A stretch of DNA of 64,000 bases from Pyronema omphalodes (GCA_024516155.1 JAJJXM010000007.1:248001-312000); one strand, 5' to 3'. Shown: positions 18,959 through 29,942, counted from the stretch's first letter. Translations and numbers: made by a program. Notes: generated from the letters alone by a model not told the origin.

Positions 18959-21720
18959 AAGACACCGACCAACCCGAGGCTTCTCCCCCACCCTCAATTT
19001 CAAGTTACATCAATACCGCGAGTGTCTACGTTTCCGGAATTCTTCAGCCGCTGATAACGACCAACACCACCACCACCTCCTCCTCATCATCATCATCACC
19101 ACCACCATCACCGGCGTCATCACCCTCCACCGACATGTACAATTACCGACTCCACAGCCCGCGCCCAGCGCCAGCCGTTTCCATGTGCGGCGGCCTCAGC
19201 AAAGACCGATTCCCACCAAACCTCCTACTTCCATTCGCTGCCAGCAGACCGGCTTGGATGCAGCAACTTCGGCAGGATTTGTTACTGGATTTGAATCTTA
19301 GACCAACGGATCTTTTGCCTTGGGAACCGGGTTTTCAATTTCAAGCCCCTGCTGATGCGCGGCCGAGAATGGAGATTGGGGAGATGACGATGATGTGGGA
19401 TTTGCCGGATATGCCCAGGAGAGAACGGAGGATGTTTAGACAGCTGGCGGAGATTTATGAAGAGCTTCCGGAGAGTTGGTATAAGGATGGGGAGGATGAG
19501 GAGAGTGAGAGTGAGGAGAGTTGGAGTGGGAGTGAGAGTGAGAGTGAGAGTGATGATGAAAGTGGTGGTGGGTTTGTTAATGGGAATGATAGCGAGATTG
19601 ATATCAACATTGGTAGCAACAATGGTAGCGACAATGGTAGCAACATTGGTAGCGATAATGGCAGCGATAATGGCAGCGATAATGGCAGCGACAATGGCAG
19701 CGACAATGGCATCGACAATGGTAGCAACATTGGTAGCGACAATGGTAGCGACAATGGTAGCGACAATGGTAGCTACAATGGCAGCGACAATGATATCGAA
19801 ACCGGTAGCAACAATGAAGACGAGGAAGATTGGGAAGATTACACGGATAGTTCAGATACATCAACCAACAACGCCGAGATCCACAACGGAATCCAAGATT
19901 CAACAAACACTCAATTCTTAAACTATCACCCACCATACTACGAATCCCCCCTAACAACACCAACCGAAGAGCTACCCTTACCATCACTCGCATTAACCGT
20001 CATCAACTCCATTTCTTCACCCGCCCTAGAACCCATCCATCCTTCCCCTAATGCCCCTATGAAATCCCCCTCCCTACCCCCCGCCGACGCCCTTCTCTTC
20101 CCCAGCGATAACCAACCCCCATGGGTCAATCCAGCCCGGCCCACCAGCACCGACTGGTCCCAAGAGCACTATATCCGCGCTGGGGAACGAAGTGCCTGGA
20201 TCCTCGAGCAAACCTCCGATTCTCCCTCATCATCATCCTCATCATCCTCCAAGCAAGACGATCCGCCACCAGTCTGGCTAAACCCCAACCGACCCGCCCA
20301 CACCAACCCCGACGAAGAACGGAGAATCCGGGGTAAGGAACGATTAGCGTGGTTGGAATCTCAACATGGGGAAATCAAAAATAAGCGGGAACGTCAGATG
20401 AGAAACCGGGTGGAGATGGCGGAGGTTAAGGCGATGGAAAAGGCGGAGAGGTTGGCCATGGAAGTTGCTGATATGGCCCTTGCTGAGGAGGAAGAAAGGC
20501 ATAAGGCGGATGAGGCGAAATATGAGGATCATCCACCGGCTGGAACCGGGTGGATTTGGAAGGGAGGGGAATGGACACTAGATTTCGAGGCCCTGGAACG
20601 GGCATATCAGGAAACGAAACAGCGGGAAAGAGAACAGGAAAGAGAAAAAGAAAAAGAAAAAGAAAAAGCAGAAGCTGTAAGATTGGCCATGGCCCTTTCT
20701 AAGGGAGAGAACAGGGATAAGATGGACAAGGAGGATGAGGTGAAATATGAGGATCATCCACCGGCTGGAACCGGGTGGATTTGGCAGGGAGGGGAATGGA
20801 CACTAGATTTCGAGGCCCTGGAACGGCGGTATCAGGAAAAGAAGCGGCGAGAAAGGGAGGAAGCAGAAGCTTCAAGATTGGCCATGGAAGTGGCGGGTAT
20901 GGCCCTTGCTGAGGGGGAAGACAGTGATAACGGGGATAAGATGGAGGATAAGGAGGATGAGGTGAAATCTGAGACTCATCCATCGACTGGGAAAAAGTAC
21001 TGGATTTGGCAGGGAGGGGAATGGAGAATAGATTTCGAGGCACTGGAACGGCAGTATCAGGAAAAGAAACGGCTAGAACGGGAAGAAGAACAGGAAAAAG
21101 AAAAGGAAAGAGAAAAAGCAGAAGCTCTTGCCAGGCTACGGAAAAGCTACAATGATCCAGATTTGGAGGGTTATTTAATCTGGGAAGAAGGGGGATGGAC
21201 GTTGAATGGGGAAAGATTAGAGGCAGAGTATCAAGCCACAAAACGTCGGGAAAGAGAAGCTGCTGCTGCTGCTGCTGGATCAAAGGTAGAGGAATCTACT
21301 CCCCAAAGACCCCAAAAGTCTTTCGATATCAAAAGTAACATTGCCGCTATCTTTAGGCAGATGATTAACTTTTTGATTTTCTTGAAGAAGGTTACTTGTT
21401 ACTTGATGTTAATCCCGTTGTTTATCCTCCTGGTCGTAGCATGGAGTCTTCTAATTGCACGCACAGCTGGATATCAGGAGGTGACTTTCGGGGCTCACGT
21501 TTTACCTCCGAGGGAAATGACATTTCAGAAAATCGGTACGACTTACTGTGAGGGGGTTTTTGATTTCGATGGTGGGAAGGTGGTGATTAATGGGGTTTGT
21601 AATAATGATGAGTTTGTTAGTACACTGGAAAGAAATTTTCGTAAGAAGAAAAGATATACTGGAGAAAGTTACGCGGAGTGGAGGAGAAAAAGTTGGTGGC
21701 AGAGAATGAAGTCGGAGTAA
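18955..21720 (+). CDS. 921-aa repeat protein with GWIW/GGEW modules and a C-terminal membrane anchor; family unknown
   Basis: Unrecognised. In order: a Ser/Thr/Pro-rich N-terminus; a compact segment (residues about 60-180: DRFPPNLLLPFAASRPAWM, LRPTDLLPWEPGFQFQ); an acidic Ser/Glu tract; an Asn-Gly-Ser-Asp repeat array (about 212-285); two copies of a W-NP-RP motif (about 385-418 WVNPARP...ERSAWILEQ; about 436-470 WLNPNRP...ERLAWLESQ); and 3.5-4 copies of a 74-residue module (starting about 522, 596, 671 and 731). Each module is HPPAGTGWIWxGGEWTLDF plus a charged EALERxYQExKRRERE coiled coil and an LAMEVADMALAE linker. One strong hydrophobic span (about 803-838) precedes an 80-residue tail with two Cys (TYCEG, GVCNN) and a basic end. 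The coiled coils and single anchor suggest a scaffold on a membrane, with the long N-part probably cytosolic. Modules 1 and 2 are nearly identical at DNA level, so the array is evolving by recent duplication. Confidence 0.78.
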   Translation: MKDTDQPEASPPPSISSYINTASVYVSGILQPLITTNTTTTSSSSSSSPPPSPASSPSTDMYNYRLHSPRPAPAVSMCGGLSKDRFPPNLLLPFAASRPAWMQQLRQDLLLDLNLRPTDLLPWEPGFQFQAPADARPRMEIGEMTMMWDLPDMPRRERRMFRQLAEIYEELPESWYKDGEDEESESEESWSGSESESESDDESGGGFVNGNDSEIDINIGSNNGSDNGSNIGSDNGSDNGSDNGSDNGSDNGIDNGSNIGSDNGSDNGSDNGSYNGSDNDIETGSNNEDEEDWEDYTDSSDTSTNNAEIHNGIQDSTNTQFLNYHPPYYESPLTTPTEELPLPSLALTVINSISSPALEPIHPSPNAPMKSPSLPPADALLFPSDNQPPWVNPARPTSTDWSQEHYIRAGERSAWILEQTSDSPSSSSSSSSKQDDPPPVWLNPNRPAHTNPDEERRIRGKERLAWLESQHGEIKNKRERQMRNRVEMAEVKAMEKAERLAMEVADMALAEEEERHKADEAKYEDHPPAGTGWIWKGGEWTLDFEALERAYQETKQREREQEREKEKEKEKAEAVRLAMALSKGENRDKMDKEDEVKYEDHPPAGTGWIWQGGEWTLDFEALERRYQEKKRREREEAEASRLAMEVAGMALAEGEDSDNGDKMEDKEDEVKSETHPSTGKKYWIWQGGEWRIDFEALERQYQEKKRLEREEEQEKEKEREKAEALARLRKSYNDPDLEGYLIWEEGGWTLNGERLEAEYQATKRREREAAAAAAGSKVEESTPQRPQKSFDIKSNIAAIFRQMINFLIFLKKVTCYLMLIPLFILLVVAWSLLIARTAGYQEVTFGAHVLPPREMTFQKIGTTYCEGVFDFDGGKVVINGVCNNDEFVSTLERNFRKKKRYTGESYAEWRRKSWWQRMKSE
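19590..19815 (+). repeat. In-frame 12-bp minisatellite coding (Asn-Gly-Ser-Asp)n
   Basis: About 18 units of AATGG(T/C)AGCGA(C/T) or close variants, all in one reading frame inside the 921-aa ORF. Variation is by single bases (Ile for Ser, Tyr for Asp). It is expected to be disordered and length-polymorphic. Confidence 0.9.
20440..21265 (+). repeat. Coding tandem array of about 225-bp modules (GWIWxGGEW)
   Basis: Modules begin near 20521, 20743, 20968 and 21147, with periods of 222, 225 and 179 bp. The first two share nearly all bases over a core of about 95 bp (GATCATCCACCGGCTGGAAC, then GGAGGGGAATGGACACTAG, then TTCGAGGCCCTGGAACGG). The third is diverged and the fourth degenerate (YLIWEEGGWTLNGERLEAEY). 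The whole array stays in frame. Confidence 0.9.
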
Positions 21721-22259
21721 AAAAGGGATTGTCAGAATAAGGTGCACAGAGTGATGGCTGATGATTTGGTTTGGGTTTTACAATTTTTTTCATGTACTTT
21801 TTACATTTTTTTTTTCATTTACTCTTTTCATTTACTTTTTCACTTTGTATTTACTTCTTTACTTTCATTTTCTTCTTGTTATGTCTCATTTCTTTTGTTA
21901 CATAGGCGGTTAATTTCTCTTCTTTTCCTGTCATTCGTTTACTACATAGGCTTCAGGATTATACATAAATTCATAAAGGAAGAAAAGTTGATGATACAAA
22001 ATATTCATGGTGTTAAGAAGGAAGGAAGGAAGGAAGCCATGTGTTAACGTGTCAGGGAACAAAGAAAGAATGCCAATTCATGCGCCGTACCAGCAACAAA
22101 TCAATAAAACCAAAAACGCCAACAAAAGAAAGACAATCAAAAGAAACAGATCAAAAAAAAAAGCCACCTCCCCGTAATTTGATGCAGCCTCCAAATTCCA
22201 AAACCTTCTCACTGTGCATCCCCCTCCCCGCCCCCCCCCCCCCCCCCTGCCCTCCCCGC
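21721..22259. other. Convergent spacer with T-rich and C-rich low complexity
   Basis: Lies between the plus-strand 921-aa gene and the minus-strand membrane-protein gene. It is T-rich with CATTTACTTTTTC-like short repeats (21780-21930), then A-rich, and ends in an 18-base C-run near 22230-22247. No gene or terminator hairpin was recognised. Confidence 0.6.
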
Positions 22260-24888
22260 TTAACCCGGCAACTGCCCCAACCCAGCCCCCGACAAGAAAC
22301 CCCCCGACTCCAACTCCATCATAGCCCTATCCTGAGCCTCAATAGCCCTCACCACATCCTCCTTCGTAATCCCCTTTATCTCCTCCTCGATTCCAAACGC
22401 CGTCCTAGGCAGCGCTCCCAACAGCGGTCTACCTTCCTCTGCATCTTCTGTTCCTTGATCCAAAATACCAAATCGCAACTTAGTCTCCATTAATCTAGTA
22501 GGCATTGGATCTCCTCCTAGTGCTACACCGGGATAGGAGAGGATCAGTTTATCCAGTGTCGCGTTTCGTGTTGTTACGAGGATTTTGGAGAAGGTTATGT
22601 CGGAACAGAATCCGTTGAGATATAGAGCGAGGGAACCGATTAGAATGGAGAGACCGGAGACGAAGATGGAGATTCCGTAACCTGTGGGAAGGGGGTTAGG
22701 GGTTGTTTTGTAAGAAAGGGAGGGAGGGAATGAGAGGGGAATAGGAATAGGGGGGAATATAAAACGCACCTATCCAGAGATTCTTGGGGGTATACCAGAA
22801 CCTATTTTCGAATCTAGTTCGTAAACAAGAAACGGTGGTTTTATCGGCGATTTCAAGGTATGGTTCCGAGATTAATGACATTACTAGGTCTTCGTAGAAT
22901 TTCTGGAATTGGTGGATGAAGTCTTTTTGTGGGAAATGGATGGTTTGGTCGATTAGTTTTGGGTTTACGCTTAGTTTGCTTTTGGTTGTTACGACTTTTA
23001 TGGAAGTTAACGTTAGTCATGTTTTTTTCGTGCTGTTATATCATGGGGGTAAAGGGGGGGATGAAATACTTTTAGTTCTATTCGACGCAGTAAGATTCCC
23101 AGTGACAATTTCCCGGAATAGAGACCCAATAGCATAATAACCCATAAACTCCTTATAAGCCTCGACACCTTGTTCAGTTTTCGGGCCTATCTCTTTTCCT
23201 TTTTCCAGTGTTCGTTTCCCCTCCGATATCACCGCTTTTCGAGATGCCAACCGGTTATCAACCCAAGTAGAATTGACAGTGTATTTCGCTTTTTGGTGTT
23301 CACATCTCCAGGCATTATGTACCATTTTATCTAACCAACGTTCGGTTCCTACTACGTTGGGCAATCTTTCTTTGGTATCGTAAGTCCACCCGAGAATTAT
23401 GTCGGGATCCTTTTTGAATATTCCTTGAGAGGTGTAGACTGGAGATCGCAAGTCAGGGTGCGGTTTGATAAAGTGGGTTGTCTCATCCTCGGTGTCGGCG
23501 CGGTAAATCACGTTTTTGTTTAAATCTGGCTCGGCACCGTCGTCCTCGGATGCGAAGGGGACGAATGTGTTGATGTCAAAGCCGGTATCTGAGAAGTTTT
23601 TGAGCTCTGTACAGTTGTACCATGGTGCATAAAATCTACGGACTATTAGTCAGCCTTTCTTTCGTGGAATTGCAGTTTAATCTTACTCCATGATGTATGT
23701 GCAGTTAAATCCTTTGCAGGGTGACTCAGGCTCGGGAGTAACCGATTGCGAAAGAAAAGATAACTGGATAAGTCGTCTGGATTGCTCAGACGGAGCACTG
23801 TACCAATCGGCTATGGATAGAGCCGGTGGCGGGGGAGTGGTTTCATAGAACATTAGGTTGTAACCTTGTCTCTTTTGTCGAGGGTGTCTCCAATCTGAAT
23901 CTGCCTAGAAAGACAATTAGATGGTGGTTTGGATAAACGTCGGGCTATTTATTAACATACTTCCCGAGTAAAGTTGACAGTGCTAACTGTGCAGTTTCCA
24001 AGCTCTGGATATTCCACCTGCTGGAGACGAGTGGTAAGAGAACCTGGTGACATCACTGAGGCGATGGGAATAAGCCTGTCAAAGTATTAAAATTTGTTCG
24101 TGATATAATGGAAATGGGTTTGGACAAAGGTATACCAACCAAGTACACAAAGCCATCAAACTTGCAACTTTTGCCTTTTTCATCATACCGAACCCTAGGA
24201 TAAACCATGACGGATCCTCAATTACTGAGAAGAGACCATCGAGGTCCCGAAGCGTTATTGCTTTCTGTCGAACAGTATACCATACACGTTGTCTGAATGT
24301 TTGGATCAGTAAAGAAAACAACAAGTAGATAAGCACCTCTACTTACCTATAGGCCAATACTATGGCACCGACCAAAGATGCCTTTGTAAGGAATGCAAGT
24401 GCAGTTCCAATACGAGACATCCATACCTGATTAGTGGCAGGTTTGTAATGAAGCGATTGATTGAAAAAGTGATGTGCAAGAGCTGCTCCGATACCGATCA
24501 TGTACACGAATATCATTCCAGCTGGCACATACCAGTGGATACCGGTACTCCATAACTTCAGCATCTCTGAGTTTTTTGAAAGGTTAGAGAGGGTTCGTCT
24601 GTATGTTCCTTTCGGCTCGCTGGAGTTGGAGTGCCCAATTCTTGTAGATCCTTCGGATTCGATACTGGAGATGGATGATATCTGTCTATGGCCACCGCCT
24701 TTTGTTGGATTCGGGAAGGCCGAAGTGTATCCGGTTTGAGTGTTTCCGTAAGGACCATGCAGTGGTGGAGATGTCGGGGGAGATGAGAATAAAAAGGTTT
24801 CGGAGCCTGGAGTATAAGGGCTCGGCGCGCCAGAAAGTCTCTCACGCCAGGAATCTTCATCGCCATGACTTCTGTAGTTGTAAGACAT
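22260..24888 (-). CDS. Fungal multi-pass membrane protein, seven exons, 746 aa
   Basis: Exons in coding order: 24347-24888, 24140-24292, 23961-24075, 23687-23904, 23070-23635, 22770-22994, 22681-22260. They total 2241 bp, with consistent phases throughout. Introns are 50-88 bp with GTAAGT, GTTGGT, GTATGT, GTAAGA, GTATTT and GTGCGT donors. The GTTGGT donor (24139) is unusual but is the only phase-correct choice that gives CTWLIPIASVMSPGSL. A Ser/Pro-rich N-tail precedes hydrophobic spans at about 118-140 (YVPAGMIFVYMIGIGAALAHHFF), 155-180 and 220-240. A large non-cytosolic region with paired Cys and N-glycosylation motifs follows (NCTVSTVNF, NCTYIM, NCTEL, NSTW). A final span (GISIFVSGLSILIGSLALYL) and a short acidic tail end the protein. 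The layout matches an uncharacterised membrane family widespread in filamentous fungi (an IPIAxxxxPGxL motif after the third span). Role unknown; probably plasma membrane or secretory pathway. Confidence 0.85.
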
Positions 24889-26320
24889 ATCGAGGTTAGG
24901 CTGCTCCCGCGAGGCTGGTTATCGCGATGAGAGTGTATGTATGAAAGAGGCTAAATGTTCTGACTACCGAGAAATGTGCCGTTTGGTAATGTACGGACAG
25001 CTGTACATGTGATTTTCCTTTTGCAAATAGAGTTGGATGGGTAAGTGCAGCTGAGGGTTGGAGTTTAGGGAAGAGGGGGAAAGCTGCAAACACGTCAGAC
25101 GACGGTGATGAGCAGCCGGTGTCTTTTGTTGTGTGCGCTAAGACTACTGAACAGTATTTAATTGTTCCGCTCCCTTGCATGACTGGGCGTTAGAGAAACT
25201 AAAACTCTATAAAGAACTCAAAAAATGAGCGAGACTTGTCCCAAATTGTGCTGGAAAGACGAAATAAGCAGCGGTGTCTCCATAGTTGGAGCTTACGGTG
25301 AGAAGAGAAAGAATATGGCATCTTGAATATCCAGATCGACAGCAGTGGTTGCTGGGAACATTGGTAGACAGGTTGATTTGATAGTGCGCCATCCATCGCG
25401 ACCAGTCCCTGTTTCTGCAATGTTATTTTAACCGACAGGGCTGGACTAGTGGGGAGACATGCGATATGGTTGCACAGCAAGCATTAGCAATCTGGCAATC
25501 TGGGCACCCCATAACACTACACACTAAAAAAATGCATTATGACCGCCAAAGAAACTGAAAGTGAATAACAGCTGTCTAGAATTTCTAATAATGGATAGTC
25601 GAGAGACCAAATTGCCAGTGACCGGTGTTCAGCTTCGCTAACTACGCCACAGGCGAACTGCGGTAGCGTAGGCGTCCCGCACAATGATATGTACATATCG
25701 AGAAGGAGTGAAGATTTGATAAGCGCTACATATCTGGCTATGCATAAATTTGTCTTTCTTTCGGAAGGTTCTTCGGAGGTTCAACTGCGTTTAATTCTCC
25801 AGGCAGCAAAAATTGTGTGGCTGTGTAATTGTTGACCGTATGCTTGGCAGTAAAGTTGACAGTGGCAATCAGAATCACACTGTCTTGCTGTACGGCTGCG
25901 CATTATTATCTTGCATGAAGAATTTAAAAATAGCGACAATCTTGATTGGGTGGTGGAGGCGAGTAACCAAGAAGCTGAATAGAATGTAGAGGATCCGCAG
26001 TTCCCGAGTTGATCTGGGGATTTTGACCCTCAAGATTGCTTCATAATTTGATGACAGGTCTCATCGGCGTTGGTGCCTAAAAAAAAACGAAATATTATTC
26101 CCTTTTCGGTGAGTGACAGCATATAAATGACAAGGCCATACTGATCTTATGGCATTCATCGTATATATCAAGAAACACTACTGTTGGGCGCAGTAAGAAT
26201 TGAACTGTGATGGAGTCAGCAATAAGTTGGAGCGTCTGAGGGGAGGGAATTCTAGACTCTTTGTAATCAATTTTACGTAAAAGTGGAGAAGAGTTAACAG
26301 TTAAAAACTTGGCGTTACAT
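24889..26320. other. Gene-free spacer
   Basis: About 1.4 kb between the start of the membrane-protein gene and the TIR element. Short ORFs (for example 24896-25180 and 25199-25480, both minus) show no recognisable domains and overlap the likely promoter. Nothing else was recognised. Confidence 0.5.
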
Positions 26321-27065
26321 TAGGGGTCATCACGATTCTGGCTGAAAGCTGGCTGAAAGCTGGCTGAAGAAATTAGCGCGTATTTCCAACAGGGGGTTTG
26401 ACCAATAAAATGATGTGGTCTGCGTGAGGTCAGTTTTTTATCGTGAAGGCCAGCTGAAAGCGCTGCTGGCTGAAAGCTGGCTGAAGAAATTAGCCTCAAG
26501 CAGCCAAGAGGCTGGCTTGTCTTGTGGACGACACGCGAAAAAATTTTACTCCACAAAGGTTTCTACAACGTGAGTGTGAAGTCCCTGAGTTCTTTGCGCA
26601 GGAATTGCTAAAATCGGAGGAGTTGCTGCTGTAAACCACTCTTCTTTATTCCCTTCAATCGCCACAACAAAGCCTGGTGCTTCGAGTGCAGCCGTGCAAG
26701 CACGCGCTTTCTAACAGATATCCTCGCCATAGTACATACTCCAGCTCGATGAAAGTCCGTACTGTACGATGATCTAACTTAACGTACATGTCCTCCTGCA
26801 CATTCCCTGTCTCGCGTGCTGTAGTATCCTTTATCTAACCTTATATAGCTAATTTTTCGTGAAACTAAAATCTTCAGCCGGCTGAAGAAAGTTTCAGCCG
26901 GAATTTTGGTCGTTGAAACTTTCTTCAGCCAGCTGAAGATTTTAGCTCCACGCTAAAACCACTAATGCAACCCGAAATAGCCGGCCAATTACAGCGAGAA
27001 AATTTTACGCTAAATTCTTCAGCCAGCTTTCAGCCAGCTTTCAGCCAGAATCGTGATGACCCTTA
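26321..27065. mobile_element. MITE-like element with long terminal inverted repeats and TA flanks (element 26323-27063, 741 bp)
   Basis: The left end starts GGGGTCATCACGATTCTGG (26323). The right end is its reverse complement, finishing CCAGAATCGTGATGACCCT (27063). The arms match over about 55 bp with two or three mismatches. Both ends are bordered by TA (26321-26322, 27064-27065), the target duplication typical of Tc1/mariner-type elements. Each arm holds three tandem copies of the 11-mer AGCTGGCTGAA. A further copy of the 30-bp block (GCTGGCTGAAAGCTGGCTGA plus AGAAATTAGC) lies at 26465-26496. A second, internal inverted repeat (26865-26896 with 26914-26945) forms a near-perfect hairpin. No transposase was found, so it is non-autonomous. 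Confidence 0.85.
26546..26710 (-). other. Short protein-like open stretch inside the TIR element
   Basis: A 54-codon stretch on the minus strand, ending at TAA 26546-26548 and opened by an upstream TAG. It reads ...CTAALEAPGFVVAIEG, NKEEWFTAATPPILAIPAQ, then HTHVVETFVE-stop, an unusually protein-like composition. There is no ATG at its start. It may be a gene fragment captured by the element or a remnant of its former coding region. Not recognised. Confidence 0.3.
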
Positions 27066-27792
27066 TTGTATTTTGACATTTTAAGTCAGAAGAGGCTGCC
27101 AAGACGTAAGGCTGAAGCCTTACACTAATCTGGAGCTATGTATGTAAAGGCCGCCATTCGGCATGCCGGGTGCTATGTAGAGAGCACTCTAAAACTGTCG
27201 GTAAGCCGAAACTAGACTTCATTCGTTTTGACGTCTTTTGTCTTGCAAATGCAAGGCGAAGCTATGTCTCTTGCTTAATCCTGCTTGTTTTCACTGCCGC
27301 AGAACATTTTCTCCCAATCACTCTGTTTTTCACCACGTGACGTCGGTCTGTTCACGTTCATCACGAGCACTCCTCTCTTTTAGACTTACTCAACAGGCCA
27401 ACCCCAGAGAAACCGAAACCGAAACCGAGTCCAAGAAACCTCCAAACTTCTCCTCTACGTATCTCACACTGTCACCGGTATCAGTACGTACATTCCCTCT
27501 CTCTTTTAACAGTGCGCGACTGAGCTCTTCCCGACAGTTCCTTCTAGCTCGCAAACAGCGTCACCGTTGCATCCATATCTACCCACCTGAGTCGCGACCA
27601 ATACTCACCCGCACCCATTTCTCTACACGTTCCTGCTTCCCACCCCTGTCTCGGATTCCACCGCACCGTAAGCGCCAAGCACAGTGACGAAGCTCGTGCA
27701 CTCGTTCGCCATCGCCAGTAACACCGAGAAGTCCACCGCGCAGCTCTCAACACATTCCACACAGCCCTCTCACATCTCGCAATACCGTCACC
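27066..27792 (+). promoter_or_regulatory. Promoter and pyrimidine-rich leader of the Pep12 syntaxin gene
   Basis: The last 450 bp before the ATG are C/T-rich with many TCTC and CACAC motifs, typical of highly used fungal promoters and leaders. The start context CCGTCACCATGTC is strong. The overlapping ORFs at 27238-27687 and 27684-27914 read like C-rich leader sequence, not protein. No specific site was assigned. Confidence 0.5.
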
Positions 27793-28667
27793 ATGTCATT
27801 CGACCGTCTCTCATCTCTCGAGGCGCAAACGCCCTCTCCCGCCGGCTACAGCGACGATCCCGAATTCGCCTCCTTGACCAGCTCCCTTTCCAGCCGTTTG
27901 TTTACTCTCACTAGTAACATCACCCAACTCAACCGGCAGCTTGCACTCGTTGGAACCAAAAAAGATTCCGAAGTAGTTAGAGGGCGCGTTACCCGCTTGT
28001 TAGATGAGACTCGGGCGGGTTTTCGCGATGTTACCGAGGGAGTAAAACGGGCCAAGAGCTGGGAAGACCCCACTCCCGCTATGAAATACACGCAGGAGAA
28101 ACTTCAGAATCAGCTTACTGCAGCAATGGCCGAGTTTCAGTCAGCCCAACGGTTGAGTGCGGAGAAAACTAGGCAGTATGTAGCTGCCACTAAGAGACAG
28201 ATTCATGAACAAGATGAGCAGCGATACACGGATGAAGGGGAGGGTCAGCAGGTACCGTTGGTGCAGCAGCAGGTTCAGCGCGCTGCATTGGCGGAGCAGA
28301 GTGAGGTTGATTTTCAGGAGAGTCTCATTGTGCAGAGGGAGGAGGAGATTAGGGATATTGAACGGGGAATCACTGAACTTAATGATATCTTCAGAGATCT
28401 GGGAACTATGGTCACTGCACAAGGAGAGAGTTTGGATATCATTGAAACCAATATTGCAACAGTAGCACAGGATCACAAGGCCGCTCACCTTGAACTTAGA
28501 GGAGCGGCTAAATATCAGAAATCTGCAAGAAATAGGATGTGTTGCTTACTCCTCATCTTGGCGGTCGTATTAACGGTTATTTTGTTAGCTGTAAGTTTCA
28601 CATTTTTAATGTCTGATCTACAATGACATGTGCTAATAGTATGATGGTGTAGATCTTCTTGGGTTAA
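27793..28667 (+). CDS. pep12: Endosomal t-SNARE syntaxin Pep12 (Qa-SNARE), 270 aa
   Basis: Two exons: 27793-28590 and 28653-28667. The 62-bp intron (GTAAGT, TGCTAATAG, GTAG) replaces the unspliced tail VSFTFLMSDLQ with IFLG, giving a normal short end after the anchor. The N-terminus MSFDRLSSLEAQ and DDPEFASLTSSLSSRLFTLTSNI match fungal Pep12. The Habc-like helices run to about residue 130. The SNARE motif (about 175-240: ESLIVQREEEIRDIERGITELNDIF, VTAQGESLDIIETNI) has the zero-layer Gln in TAQGES. A membrane anchor follows (about 250-268, CCLLLILAVVLTVILLA). The protein mediates fusion of Golgi-derived vesicles with the late endosome/prevacuolar compartment. Vam3-type vacuolar syntaxin is the main alternative; the N-terminus favours Pep12. 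Confidence 0.88.
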
Positions 28668-29457
28668 AATCAAATTTTAACACATGTACGTAGCCTGTGT
28701 AGCCTGCGTTTGGATGCGTTCAAGCTCAAACGACAGTTTTATTTTTTTATATTTTTCATAGGTTTCAGCATTGGATTCGTTTGAAGGAATGTTTTGGTTA
28801 TAAGGCGTTTTTTATTGATGGGGCTATTTCTTTTTTTTTTTTTTTTACTTGGTTTGGACTTGATGGATTTCGAAGTTTGGTTGGGCGTTTTCTTTTACTT
28901 TTACTTTTCATTTTTTTTTTGTTTTAGTTTGGTTTCGTTGATGTAAATACCCTGGTATTGGAGGATACAGCTTGGATATGGAATTTGATGCTTTGAAATG
29001 CAAGTAATGCATTGTTTGGTGAACTGTTTTCTATATTCGGTTTCTGTAGTGCACCTGAAGTTCCTGAACTTCGGAACCTCAGAACCTGATTGCCTCATAC
29101 CTTGGACCTCATACCCTGGAGGCTTGAATACTACGGGGAGCAGGTAGGAAGGTAAGAAGGTAAGTGGTCTGGTTACATACAGCAGGCAGCATACTGGAGA
29201 ATACCCCACCCCACCCCGCCCCACCGCCCTGAAGGTAAAGCGAAGAACACAAACTAACAGTGTAGAAACGACTGTACGTAGCTAGAACACACAATCAATT
29301 ACTTTTATGATCCTCTGCACATTTACTTCTCCTGTAGGATCCGGAATAGATTTCTTGAAGAGGGAAGAGGGAAGAGGGAAGATGGTTGTTGTAGAGCTGG
29401 GATGTTGATGGTGATGGTGGTTGTGAAGTGAATTGAGAGAATTTGGGGTTCTGGGTA

Positions 29458-29532
29458 TGGAGGGATATGGAGGGATATGGAGGATATGGAGGATATGGAG
29501 GGATATGGAGGGATATGGAGGGATATGGAGGA
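29458..29532. repeat. Minisatellite of GGAGG(G)ATAT units
   Basis: About seven units of GGAGGGATAT or GGAGGATAT (10 or 9 bp) in tandem, intergenic. Confidence 0.85.
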
Positions 29533-29942
29533 ATGTTTTTATGTAGTAGTGGTGTTAACCACCATTACCACCACCTCCTCCACCTCCTCCTCCTCCGCCA
29601 CGTCATAAGGTGTATACAATAATCAACTGAATATGGCATAGATGAATCCCACATTTAATACTGAAGCATAGTAAAGCGTAGCAAAAATTTACTGTCAACC
29701 CGAGTTAGGAGAAATATAAACATTAATTAAAAGCATGGTATCAAAGAATCATGAAACCATGAAAGAAAAATTAAAATATAATAGAGAAAACTTTCTGGAG
29801 AAGAATTCTCCTATGACTGGTTATTATACAGAGCTTTGTAAGCATCTGCCGGCCAAGACAAGTGGGATTGTTACGGACTGGATTGTAAAATCGAGTTTAT
29901 TCTAGATACCATGCAAGGTCACAGGGTCATATGGTTACAAGG

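Noticed and set aside
19455..19993. Ser/Leu-rich and Cys/Tyr-rich ORFs overlapping the 921-aa gene
   Set aside because: They are other-frame translations of the 12-bp coding minisatellite.
27238..27687. 149-codon Ser/Pro-rich ORF before Pep12
   Set aside because: Pyrimidine-rich leader composition; no start context or domain, and it overlaps the expected 5' untranslated region.
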